Made by a program: the position numbers and the translations under genes
Notes under the pieces: model-generated
The model's input: the letters and a program-made list of their open reading frames with translations, nothing else
Database searches by the model: none
What the model was told of the DNA's origin: nothing
Shown here: positions 22,887 to 32,850 of the stretch, piece by piece
Layout: every line of letters begins with the position of its first letter
Numbering within the stretch: the first letter of the stretch is position 1
Source: Mesostigma viride
Taxonomy: Eukaryota > Streptophyta > Mesostigmatophyceae > Mesostigmatales > Mesostigmataceae
DNA length: 64,000 nt
Direction of reading: 5' to 3'
Assembly (NCBI GenBank): GCA_009746045.1
Contig: RPFO01000065.1
Coordinates: 1,166,424-1,230,423, forward strand

Positions 22887-25800
22887 GGTCCGCCAGGGAG
22901 GGGGCTAAGAGTGACCCCCCCATTACTCTGGATGAAGTTGATTTGCTCCCTGCACAGGTTGAGAGTCTCCCGCTTAAGGTTGAGAGTCCCCCTGCACAGG
23001 TTGAGGGTGCATCCATGGAGGAAGAACACAATGGGGTAGTGACTGGGTCTTCCCACGTCACCATGGTGAAAGCAGTTACCACAAGGCAACAACGTTCCCA
23101 CATGGCTCTTGGAGGTAGTTTGCGTACTCCTTCAATGTTGGAGCGTGGAAGTCCTGCCTTAGGGCAGGAAGCTCCTTTAGAGGAGGAGGATGAGGCTGAT
23201 GGCCTGAATGATGCAATGGGGAGCTTGGTTGTAAGAGAGAGTGCTGTTCCAAGCACCTCACCTGTATTTAATAAAATGTCTCTTGTGTCAAACATTGCAT
23301 TGAGATTGCATCATATGTTTGGTCATGCTGCCCAGGCACTCCAGTTTGCAAGGAGGCTGGGAGGGACATCTTTGTTTAATGCAGTAAAGCAGGTTGCTGA
23401 GGCTTGTTCCTGTAGGCTGGTTGCTCCCAAGCCTAAGAAGTCTCATGTCAGACAACCTGTGTTGCAGCCTGGATATGTACAATGTGATATCCAAGAAATC
23501 AGGAAACTGATTTTGTTGGTGGGTGTTGACAGATACACCAAGTACAAGGTGCTGGAGCTGTTGCAAGACAAATCTAAGCCATGTTTGGTGGCTGGGCTCC
23601 AGGCTATCAGATCCAGAATGAAACCAGTGATCCAGCTGCAGTGTGATTTAGAATTTGAGTGCTGCATGGGGCATGAAGACCTCCCTGAGTTATTTGTTGT
23701 ACACAGGGAGTCCCATGGCAGTCAAGGCGTGGTGGAGAGGACAATCAGAGAGCTCAAGACTATTCTGCTGACGGAGAAGAAGATTCCAAGATTGGTTCCA
23801 GCTATTATCAAGACGGCCTGGTTAAGGTCAGTTGAGGACAGATTGAATGTCAGGGCACCCATGTATGTTGGAGAGGTCCCTGTGACTCCATTATCATTGC
23901 ATCTTCGGGAGCTCCCTACTGAGGTTGAGCAAGCCTGGAAAGATAGCCTTATGTTCAAGTTTGCCAAGTTGAGGCAGAAAGACAAGGGCTGGAGTGTTCT
24001 GAAACCTGTTGTTGGCCAGAGGGTAATTGTGTGGAAAGAGCCCAAGCTTGCAGGCAAGCGTGGTAGCTGGCACCCTGGAGTAGTGACCAGGGTGGAACTA
24101 GCTGGGCACAAGTGCTGGGTGAAGATGGAGGATCCTCCCCAGAATGTGCACCGTCTGTCGTGGTCATATGTACGTCTAAGGGGTGCTGAAGCAGAGGCAG
24201 TAACTCCTGATGTGACAACCTTGCCAGTTGGTCATGACGTCATCCCTGATCATCACGTTCCGGCTGGAAGTAATCCCCGGGTAAGTCCTGGCCAGACCCC
24301 TGGACCGGTTAACTTTCCAGATTTAGAGCAGGCAGATGTGGTCCCCTCTAGCCTCACTAAGCATAGAGGTGTGGGCCTGAAAGATGTGGTGCTGGCTATG
24401 CAAAAAGCCAAGCAAAAGCCTCGGGTGTCCAAGCTCAGCCAGTTGGGGGAGTCCGAGTGCACTGCACTAGAAGTAGATACCAATGCAGAGGTCTCAATCA
24501 TGGGGTCTCAGCATACAGGGCAGCGGCAGATTGGCGAGTCTAGCTGTTCCTGGGTGTCTGACTTTAGTGGCAGGGTTCATATGAAAGTGGTAGGAGAAAT
24601 CATCTTACCATTTATGGGTGTAGATGTTTCCTTCCTAGTGCTAGAAGATTACGATGGCCCTATCATTTTGGGTCAGAATTTTCTTTGCACCCCTGGAGTT
24701 GTGGTTGTATCTCATAGCCTTATTCGTAAGGGTTGGGGTAGCATTCCACTGACTAACTTCAGGGCCCTGAATCTTAATTTTTTCTCTGTGAAAGCGATCA
24801 GGAATGTGCAGTGGCCTGAGGATCAGATTCCTGTGGCTTCCAGTCTTGTGATGCCAGCTGCTCTTCATCCTAGCAGTATTGGTATTACTAAGAGATCACT
24901 GGCTGCTCATTCTCCTCTTAGCTATGATCAGCTTGTCCAGGAAATGAGTTCTCCTCTGATGTTTGAGGCCTGGAGGCTAGCATTTGCCAAGGCCCTAGAG
25001 GAGTGGTTGCAGTTTGACTGCTGTCAGCCTGTGAATGAAGTTCCTCCATACAGTACACGGTTGAAGCTCAGATTCGTCATCAAGCGGAAGGAGGTGGAGG
25101 GGGTGTCTGTTCCCCATGTGCGTCCAGTTCTTAATGAATACCGTGGTACTGGGGATCTTCTGGGCGAGGAGTTGTATACACCTGGGATGCTACATGATAC
25201 ATGGCGTATTTTATTGTGCCTGTATGTCGGTATGCTGAACCAGGGTGCTGATGTGTCTTCAGTTCTGCTAGATTTCAAGAGAGCATTTCTGAAGGGTGAT
25301 CCCAGTGTGGCTCAGCAGGTGTGGCATTGTGAAACTCCATTTCATGTGCCAGTTCCTGTAGCCTGGCAGGCAGAGCTCCAGTCTAGCTACCTGCTGATTC
25401 TGAAGGGTCTAGAAGGTCTCAGGTCCAGTCCCATCATTTGGAGGCTCACCTTGGAAGACTTCTTGACTAAACACTGTGGGTTGAAGGTGTCATCTGTGGA
25501 CCCATGTTTATTGCTGGGTAGGTGGCATGATTTACCTGTGTATGCTAGCCTGCATGGTGATGACTTGCACTTGATTGCTCCCACTAAGTGGTTGAGTCAG
25601 TTTGTGCCCATCATTAATGATGCATTTCCTTTGGGAAAAGAATTGTGGCAGAAGCCTGGAGAGGCTGTCACGTTCTGTGGAATGCAGGCTACATTGGTTC
25701 AGGAGGGGAGTCAGTGGCTGATTAAGCTGCAGGCGGGCAATGACTACAAGAGTACCATTCTTCAATCTGTTCCAGAGGTCATGACGTCATCCATTGCACC

Positions 25801-26452
25801 TGAGCTGAAAGGCAAGTTGGCCTGGTATGGCAGCATTTGTGGGCCTGACATGATGGTCCATAGCAGATCCCCTGATGATGTGCTAATTCTGGAGGAGCCT
25901 TCCCAGATTATTGCACATGTTAACAAGTCTCCTGGTATTACTTTAGCTGGGATTGATTTGTCTTTGCCATTTTCCTTGGATATCTATGTTGATAGCTCCA
26001 TGGATAGCAGGCAAGTTTCTAAGGTCAGAGGCAGGTCAGCTGGCTTGTTTGTGCTTCAGCAACATAGGCCTAGTCTTGTGGCCTGGTACAGTCGTCTTCA
26101 AAGAAGGGTTGCTGTGAGTTCAGATGTCTCTGAGTGCAGAGCCATTTGTGAAGGGATTCAGTCTAGTTTGTACATCAAGGAGCTGTTGCTAGCTATGGCT
26201 TCAGTGACTCCTCATACTCTTCAGCTGGAAACCTTGATCCTTTCAGATAACATGGGTATGGTCCAGTTTGTGCACAAGCAGTTGGCCAGAAGCAGAGATC
26301 TGGATTATCTCCTGTTGAAGGAGTTGGCAGGTCTGGTGGATATTCAACATCTTCCAGGTTCTGAGAATCCTGCTGATGCCTTGACCAAGTTGCCTCACAA
26401 GTCTGCTGAGCAATATAAGCTTCTTTACAAGCTGATGAGCTCCTCTGTGTGA
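22859..26452 (+). CDS. Pol of element C: integrase - protease-like - reverse transcriptase - RNase H
   Basis: About 1190 codons without a stop, in the -1 frame relative to the gag knuckle, with a 28-nt overlap (22859-22886). Domains by approximate residue: GAG-pre-integrase LHHMFGH (142) with C-x-C; integrase core D in QCDIQEI (200), D in QCDLEFE (253), E in GVVERTIRE (285); an SH3-like integrase tail KGWSVLKPVVGQRVIVWKEP (375-435); protease-like LEVDTNAEVSIM (530) with ILGQNFL (595); RT with VPHVRPVLNEY (744), LLDFKRAFLKGD (796), GLRSSPIIW (846), SLHGDDLHL (891); RNase H YVDSSMDSR (1036), SSDVSECRA (1080), NPADALTKL (1163). Canonical copia order is protease-integrase-RT; here the protease lies after integrase. 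The triad D-T-N and box HGDD depart from D-T-G and YVDD but are shared with B. Confidence 0.9.
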   Translation, partial: QAQPSLGLLGSAREGAKSDPPITLDEVDLLPAQVESLPLKVESPPAQVEGASMEEEHNGVVTGSSHVTMVKAVTTRQQRSHMALGGSLRTPSMLERGSPALGQEAPLEEEDEADGLNDAMGSLVVRESAVPSTSPVFNKMSLVSNIALRLHHMFGHAAQALQFARRLGGTSLFNAVKQVAEACSCRLVAPKPKKSHVRQPVLQPGYVQCDIQEIRKLILLVGVDRYTKYKVLELLQDKSKPCLVAGLQAIRSRMKPVIQLQCDLEFECCMGHEDLPELFVVHRESHGSQGVVERTIRELKTILLTEKKIPRLVPAIIKTAWLRSVEDRLNVRAPMYVGEVPVTPLSLHLRELPTEVEQAWKDSLMFKFAKLRQKDKGWSVLKPVVGQRVIVWKEPKLAGKRGSWHPGVVTRVELAGHKCWVKMEDPPQNVHRLSWSYVRLRGAEAEAVTPDVTTLPVGHDVIPDHHVPAGSNPRVSPGQTPGPVNFPDLEQADVVPSSLTKHRGVGLKDVVLAMQKAKQKPRVSKLSQLGESECTALEVDTNAEVSIMGSQHTGQRQIGESSCSWVSDFSGRVHMKVVGEIILPFMGVDVSFLVLEDYDGPIILGQNFLCTPGVVVVSHSLIRKGWGSIPLTNFRALNLNFFSVKAIRNVQWPEDQIPVASSLVMPAALHPSSIGITKRSLAAHSPLSYDQLVQEMSSPLMFEAWRLAFAKALEEWLQFDCCQPVNEVPPYSTRLKLRFVIKRKEVEGVSVPHVRPVLNEYRGTGDLLGEELYTPGMLHDTWRILLCLYVGMLNQGADVSSVLLDFKRAFLKGDPSVAQQVWHCETPFHVPVPVAWQAELQSSYLLILKGLEGLRSSPIIWRLTLEDFLTKHCGLKVSSVDPCLLLGRWHDLPVYASLHGDDLHLIAPTKWLSQFVPIINDAFPLGKELWQKPGEAVTFCGMQATLVQEGSQWLIKLQAGNDYKSTILQSVPEVMTSSIAPELKGKLAWYGSICGPDMMVHSRSPDDVLILEEPSQIIAHVNKSPGITLAGIDLSLPFSLDIYVDSSMDSRQVSKVRGRSAGLFVLQQHRPSLVAWYSRLQRRVAVSSDVSECRAICEGIQSSLYIKELLLAMASVTPHTLQLETLILSDNMGMVQFVHKQLARSRDLDYLLLKELAGLVDIQHLPGSENPADALTKLPHKSAEQYKLLYKLMSSSV

Positions 26453-26683
26453 GTTGAGCAATTCCAGTTGGAGCTTTGAGCTTGGTGACTGATTGGGTGA
26501 GAAGAGCTAACATAGAGCTGGGCTCTGTTATGCTGAGAGCTGTGTTGCTCTGAGGGCAGTAATGCTCTGTGTACATATGTGTATAATACTGTATTCTATG
26601 TAATGCTCAGTCATGGAGCATGATGTTGGTTGGGGGTTTGTCCTCAGTTTGAGGTTTGTCTCAACCAAAGGGATTTTATAGGG

Positions 26684-26700
26684 CAGGGTTCGATTCCCTG
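26684..26700 (+). other. tRNA T-arm-like hairpin after pol of C
   Basis: CAGGG-TTCGATT-CCCTG: a 5-bp stem and 7-nt loop identical in loop sequence to the hairpin of B at 10765-10781. GGTTCGATTCC fits the polymerase III B box. No matching acceptor stem or full tRNA can be drawn around it. It sits 230 bp after the pol stop; the rest of 26453-27162 shows nothing else. Confidence 0.7.
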
Positions 26701-27162
26701 GGGCTGCTTAGGCGGATTTTCCCGGATTGGCTGACCCATCAACCTTGCTGGTGAGGTGGCGACAGGTCCCCCTAGTTTTGTCCCAGACAGAGGAAGGTAG
26801 TTTGTCATGTGCTTAATATATTTTGTGATGTGCTATTTCTCAGTCCATGGTGGGCGCCAGTTCTGATAACTATCAATGTCTACCTGATAAGGTCTTGTGG
26901 GTAACTTGTGGGGTTCCAATCAGGAGCCATTATGGTGGTGATTCCATTTTGGTCATTATTCTGGTTAGCCACAAGCTGCTACTCCAAACACTTGGCTTTC
27001 TACTTCCAGTGGATAGGGAATTCATTGTAATTCGTCATGGCTGAGATGTGTTGTGATCTGGTGCTTGATTAATCCCGAGCAGAGACTACAGAGAGCTGGG
27101 AGGGATGTCAAGTGCTATGCATGTTGTTTCTATATATGTGTTGCCAAGCCTAACAGCTCTAA

Positions 27163-27179
27163 AAGAAAGAAAGGGCTGG
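27163..27179 (+). promoter_or_regulatory. Polypurine tract of C
   Basis: AAAGAAAGAAAGGGCTGG-type tract ending at the first base of the 3' LTR. Such tracts prime plus-strand DNA synthesis in LTR elements. Confidence 0.75.
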
Positions 27180-27856
27180 AGTTAATATGGCTGTTATGTC
27201 CAAGCTCTAAAAGAGAAGAAAGGGCTGGAGTTAATATTGCCTGGCAAGCAATATTATTCTACTAAGCTACTTGGCTTGTAGAGATTCTACTTCCGGTTAC
27301 TACAATCCAGAAACGGGTTCATTCTGATGAGTATTGCTCGAGATGTGAGCAAGATACTGTTCTACTACATTCTACTTGGATTCAGTGATTCTACGGTGGT
27401 TCTTCAAGTGACGCGTGGCATACGACGTCTTGTCACAGTGTACGATAGGACATTTAGTCTCCGACACTGCGGTCTATTCAATGCTATTGATTAGACGTAA
27501 CAAATAGTGACAGGACTTGTGCGACAGGACACTGATGTGACTATTTATGGATAACGAGTCGAGATCTGCTGGTCCAGAGTGAAGGACAGCAATATTGTGA
27601 GATGATCTGTCCTATCAGTCATCTGGATGTGACTGCGTCACAATTAGTATATAACGAGCAGGACGCTGCCACTTGGTAGCACCACTTTCCCTGCACCTGT
27701 GTCCTCGCACCTTCGGCGACGGTTCTCACGTGCCTCGTGCGTTCTGTGCTGGTAGCCATAACCAGCAACGTAAACCTATTGATTAATATAACTACTTCCT
27801 CTGTAGATATTAATCAGTGCAGGCTGAACCACAGTTCAGCCACAGTTTCGTTAACT
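27180..27856 (+). repeat. 3' LTR of element C
   Basis: 677 bp, ends TTAACT, then GCTAT (27857-27861). No difference from the 5' LTR was noticed by eye, indicating a recent insertion. Confidence 0.92.
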
Positions 27857-27861
27857 GCTAT

Positions 27862-28477
27862 AGTAGTACTTCTTAATCGTCATGTGATTACGCGCATCAG
27901 TCGCGCTGTAAGGTTGGGTTTCAGCTGGACGAGATACATGACTGGCCACCTCGTCGGCCGGATCATCAAGTTGTATGCATGAAAAATATTCCCTCCTGCT
28001 GACAGTCCCGATTGGCTATATAAAGAGTTGCCCTTGCGTGGCAAGTCTGGGGGGACCTGGTTTCACTGGCTTGTTGGTGCACAAGGGCTGGGACATAGTA
28101 CCCCTATGGTCAACATTTCATCAAGTTTGAGGCTGCTCAGGACCTCAGGACTGGTTGAGCGGGATTACATGGACTGTGCATTATTATGTGGATGGGATAG
28201 GGCACGCGGTGGCGCCCCCTAAGATGGCTCCAGTGGATCGGCGCGCCAACAACGGCGGTCGCTGAGATGTTTGTGAGAGTTTTATGACGGATAGCGGAAT
28301 CATCCTGTCATCCTGTTCCATGCTACTACGTCAGGGTTGGTCCTGTGTATCAACCTCTAGAGGAATTGGTATTACTAACCCGCGGGTGAACCGGGGCTGG
28401 GACATAGTACTCTTATAGTAGCGTAGCTTACTTGTTTCCTTTCTATCTCTTGTACGGTAGGGACTACCGACCCCCGT
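27862..28477 (+). other. 3' non-coding interior of O
   Basis: No coding domain recognised. GCTGGGACATAGTAC with a following CTATRGT occurs twice (about 28089 and 28402) and resembles the LTR end GCTGGGACGTAAC. A TATATAAAG box stands at 28017-28025. Confidence 0.5.
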
Positions 28478-28490
28478 GGGGGGGGAGGAG
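28478..28490 (+). promoter_or_regulatory. Polypurine tract of O
   Basis: A G-run followed by GAGGAG lies immediately before the TGTTACG start of the 3' LTR, in the position expected for plus-strand priming. Confidence 0.7.
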
Positions 28491-29158
28491 TGTTACGTCC
28501 CGGCCCTTTTGGACGGACGTAACAATGGAATAAATTATGTAGTTTGACTTGTTGTCATAGTCCGTAGGACTTTGGGACTCATTTCGGGACTTAATTTGGG
28601 AATTGTCCCTTGGTCAGGACTTTTGTATGGAACTATGACAGTTTGTGTGATTCGGACCAGTTATTTTGGGCCTAGGTTGTTGTATGCGTGTATCTTCTAG
28701 GGGCCAGTGCAGTCGCGCCGCGCTGCGTACTTTATAGCTAGTTGAGATATTGTACTCATGCGTGGATTCTGTAGGCGAGGGTCGATGTCGACCCAAGGAT
28801 CTTGTGTGGACTGCATGCTTTGGAAGGTCGGCGCCATGTCGGCGCCCCTTGCCAGCGTAGTGGCAGACCTAGGTGAAATTGGTCCGAGGACGAGAGTCTC
28901 GTCCTCTTGGTTTGATGAATGATAAGTGCGAATACGCCTACACATTGAGCCCGGGGCAATTATCCATTTGTAATTTGTCTTGCCAGCCAATATAAGTGTG
29001 TACAATTAGCTTGGCATCAAGCCGTGATGCCAGATATCTCACGACTCACGTCGTGAAGCGCAATCTACATTAGGCCACCTTGAATTACTCCTAATTCCGG
29101 CAAAGAGGATCTTTCGCTACGTAGCTCAGGCTAGGTGTGTCTGGGCTGGGACGTAAGA
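28491..29158 (+). repeat. 3' LTR of element O
   Basis: 668 bp, homologous to 687-1356. The end reads CGTAAGA, one change from CGTAACA, followed by CACAT. The 2-bp length difference is explained by one TA deletion. Confidence 0.92.
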
Positions 29159-29186
29159 CACATGCACACATATAAGTGATGGTTTT

Positions 29187-29877
29187 TTACATATAATAAG
29201 TGATGAGCCCACGTCAAGGCCGTAGCCAATCTGAGACTCTAGACTAACTAGGCCACCCGACAGGTGGCTAGGACATCACATTAATTACCAGGGCCAACTC
29301 ACCTGGGCCAGTCATGAGGACCTGGACTTGTAATACCCCTCAAGCAGCGAGGGAGGGCGGGTGGGAGCTGCAAAGAGGCCTAGTCGTGGCAGCACCACAA
29401 CCCTAAGTAGTCGGACCGCCCTGGGGTGGCGCGTGCCAGCCCACTGACCAAAAGGCCAGTGGCACCGTGACGCGCGCCAGCCCACTGACCTAAAAGGCCA
29501 GTGGTGCCGTGGCGCGCGCCAGCCCACTGACCAAAAGGCCAGTGGCGCCGCGCCACCCCCGGTCCACACTACCCCCCCCCTCACTTCTAGTCGGACTGAC
29601 TACTGCGGCCGCCCCTCCCCCTTTGAGTATGCCGCAAGTCATAGATAATACGAGCGTGAGCTCACAAAATCCATTCATTGCTCAGTTATCCCATTGGAGT
29701 GAGGGGCTGCCAGAAGAACCAGATTTATTACATATAAGTGATAAGCCCACGTCAAGGCCGTAGCCAATCTGAGACTCTAGACTAACTAGGCCATGCACCC
29801 GACAGGTGGCTTGGACATCACATTACCAGGGCCAACTCACCTGGGCCAGTCATGAGGACCTGGACTTGTAATACCCC
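29187..29877. repeat. Pair of 150-bp direct repeats around a 388-bp segment
   Basis: 29187-29339 and 29728-29877 are near-identical (from TTACATATAAGTGAT or TTACATATAATAAGTGAT to CTTGTAATACCCC). The arrangement could be a very short LTR-type element (TRIM-like), but no PBS or PPT was recognised, so it is only called a direct repeat. Confidence 0.6.
29368..29670. repeat. 303-bp block, copy 1 (copy 2 at 30987-31294)
   Basis: From GCTGCAAAGAGGCCTAG to GTGAGCTCACAAAAT. It contains three internal copies of CCAGCCCACTGACC(T)AAAAGGCCAGTGG. The second copy at 30987-31294 has a 5-bp insertion and runs straight into the octanucleotide array. No coding call. Confidence 0.8.
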
Positions 29878-30986
29878 ACACCCCCAACCTGGCCCTCGGC
29901 CGCAGGCTGTCGCGTGACCCCGCCTCCCGTCGCCCCCCGTGTCCCCTGCCGCTACCAGCGGCTCCATCAGCCTAGCCAGGCGGCAATACAACGGGGGGAG
30001 CTAATAGTCTTCCTGAGCAGGATGATTCATCCCCAGGCCCAGCACACATCCCCTCACCCCAAAAGGTGCAGCTCGTCGAGGGTGTAGACACGCCGGGTAA
30101 AACACAACCCCACGGGCCCGCCACACAGGTGGGTCCTTACACGTCCCCCCCCCTCGTGGGGGGCGGGGAAAACGCAAAGGCAGAGCGGAGCCCGCAGCCT
30201 TACCGCGGGCGAAGCGGAGTTTTCCACGCACCCCGCGAGGGGAAAAATTTTTTGGAACCCTGCCAACCCGTGAGGGGTTTTCCACGCACCCTCCCCCGCA
30301 CTCAAGCTGCGTCCTTGGATTCCCCCTCCGCCTGTACATACGCCATGCCCCGTCATCCCGTTTTTATGTTTTTGCACCATGGAAGCAGACCAACGATGTA
30401 ACATAGCAGTAGTCGGGTGCCCGTTAAGGCACCGGACCCTACCCTCTCGTCTGCAGCACGAGGCTCCTCCTCCTCCATGCGTCGGGTAAAATTCTTCCCT
30501 ATATACTGCATGGACACTTCCCCCAACAATTCGTCACCTCGCCATCCCCCGCACCTCCCCATCTGGCCCACGCCGGCCGGTGGTTCCTGCAATACCGGAG
30601 GGAATACGCCAGGCGAACTGAATTTCAGGTTTCGGCAGCTTGGACCACGCAATCCTGTTTTACAGTGATTCCTGCACCATCTCACGATTTTTACCACCCG
30701 CCTGCACTATTCCACAGCTCCCGTCGACTGTGGCCTGGCCTGCCCAAATCATCTCGTGGCAGGAGATGATGTTCCATATGTAGTGTCGGTCGGCGCCCAA
30801 ATAATGCAGTGGAAATCGAGTCCTGTACTTCGAAAAACAGGGGCCCCGCCACCTTCCCCCCTCGGCGGCCAAAAATTTAAATCACTCTGGGCCCTCCCGA
30901 ATAAACGGGAAGGCTGGTAGCCATCGACTAATTTGGGCTTGTGCCGCCATGGCCAGCCGCCACCGAATTTCGATGGTCGCGACACT
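29878..30986. other. Unassigned GC-rich interval
   Basis: No recognisable gene. TTTTCCACGCACCC occurs twice (about 30220 and 30280). Short open frames on both strands have no known features. Confidence 0.4.
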
Positions 30987-31294
30987 GCTGCAAAGAGGCC
31001 TAGTTGTGGCAGCACCACAACCCTAAGTAGTCGGACCGCCCTGGGGTGGCGCGTGCCAGCCCACTGACCAAAAGGCCAGCACTTGGCACCGTGACGCGCG
31101 CCAGCCCACTGACCTAAAAGGCCAGTGGTGCCGTGGCGCGCGCCAGCCCACTGACCAAAAGGCCAGTGGCGCCGCGCCACCCCCGGTCCACACTACCCCC
31201 CCCCTCACTTCTAGTCGGACTGACTACTGCGGCCGCCCCTCCCCCTTTGAGTATGCCGCAAGTCATAGATAATACGGGCGTGAGCTCACAAAAT
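30987..31294. repeat. 303-bp block, copy 2
   Basis: Second copy of 29368-29670. Its last bases (GAGCTCACAAAAT) abut the ACACACATGC repeat. Confidence 0.8.
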
Positions 31295-32672
31295 ACACAC
31301 ATGCACACATACACACATGCACACACGCACGCATACACACATGCACACATACACACATGCACACACGCACACACGCACACACGCATACACACATGCACAC
31401 ACGCACACATGCACACATGCACACACGCACACACGCACACACGCACACACGCACACACGCACACACGCACACACGCACACACGCACACACGCACACACGC
31501 ACACACGCACACACGCACACACGCACACACGCACACACGCACACACGCACACACGCACACACGCACACACGCACACACGCACACACGCACACACGCACAC
31601 ACGCACACACGCACACACGCACACACGCACACACGCACACACGCACACACGCACACACGCACACACGCACACACGCACACACGCACACACGCACACACGC
31701 ACACACGCACACACGCACACACGCACACACGCACACACGCACACACGCACACACGCACACACGCACACACGCACACACGCACACACGCACACACGCACAC
31801 ACGCACACACGCACACACGCACACACGCACACACGCACACACGCACACACGCACACACGCACACACGCACACACGCACACACGCACACACGCACTGACGC
31901 ACACACGCACACACGCACGTACGCACACACGCACACACGCACACACGCACACACGCACACACGCACACACGCACACACGCACACACGCACACACGCACAC
32001 ACGCACACACGCACACACGCACACACGCACACACGCACACACGCACACACGCACACACGCACACACGCACACACGCACACACGCACACACGCACACACGC
32101 ACACACGCACACACGCACACACGCACACACGCACACACGCACACACGCACACACGCACACACGCACACACGCACACACGCACACACGCACACACGCACAC
32201 ACGCACACACGCACACACGCACACACGCACACACGCACACACGCACACACGCACACACGCACACACGCACACACGCACACACGCACACACGCACACACGC
32301 ACACACGCACACACGCACACACGCACACACGCACACACGCACACACGCACACACGCACACACGCACACACGCACACACGCACACACGCACACACGCACAC
32401 ACGCACACACGCACACACGCACACACGCACACACGCACACACGCACACACGCACACACGCACACACGCACACACGCACACACGCACACACGCACACACGC
32501 ACACACGCACACACGCACACACGCACACACGCACACACGCACACACGCACACACGCACACACGCACACACGCACACACGCACACACGCACACACGCACAC
32601 ACGCACACACGCACACACGCACACACGCACACACGCACACACGCACACACGCACACACGCACACACGCACAC
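31295..32672. repeat. ACACACGC octanucleotide array, right block (1.4 kb)
   Basis: Almost pure (ACACACGC)n, with ACACATGC/ATACACAC variants at the left edge like those at 230-370. One small interruption lies near 31894-31920. Degenerate CA-rich sequence continues to about 32850. Long open frames across it are compositional artefacts. Confidence 0.95.
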
Positions 32673-32850
32673 ACATGCACACTGTGACATACACATGTAT
32701 GCACACAATATCACACGCATGCACACACCCACGTGCGCACATGCACGCTAACACATGCACACAAACATGTGCACACACCCACGAGCACACGTGCACATGC
32801 ATACAAACGCACACAAACACAGGCAGACTTGCACACATGCGCCACACACA

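Larger units (their letters stand above)
20339..27856 (+). mobile_element. Copia-like LTR retrotransposon C, young and apparently intact
   Basis: Two 677-bp LTRs with inverted termini AGTTAA/TTAACT, no differences noticed by eye, and the target duplication GCTAT (20334-20338, 27857-27861). Interior: ORF1 (21097-21660), gag (21811-22886), pol (22859-26452), a T-arm-like hairpin (26684-26700) and a PPT (27163-27179). The RT and RNase H are of Ty1/copia type, but the domain order differs from canonical copia. Inserted in the outer element O. Confidence 0.93.

Noticed and set aside
29187..29877. TRIM-type mini LTR element
   Set aside because: The direct repeats are present, but PBS, PPT and target duplication were not recognised.
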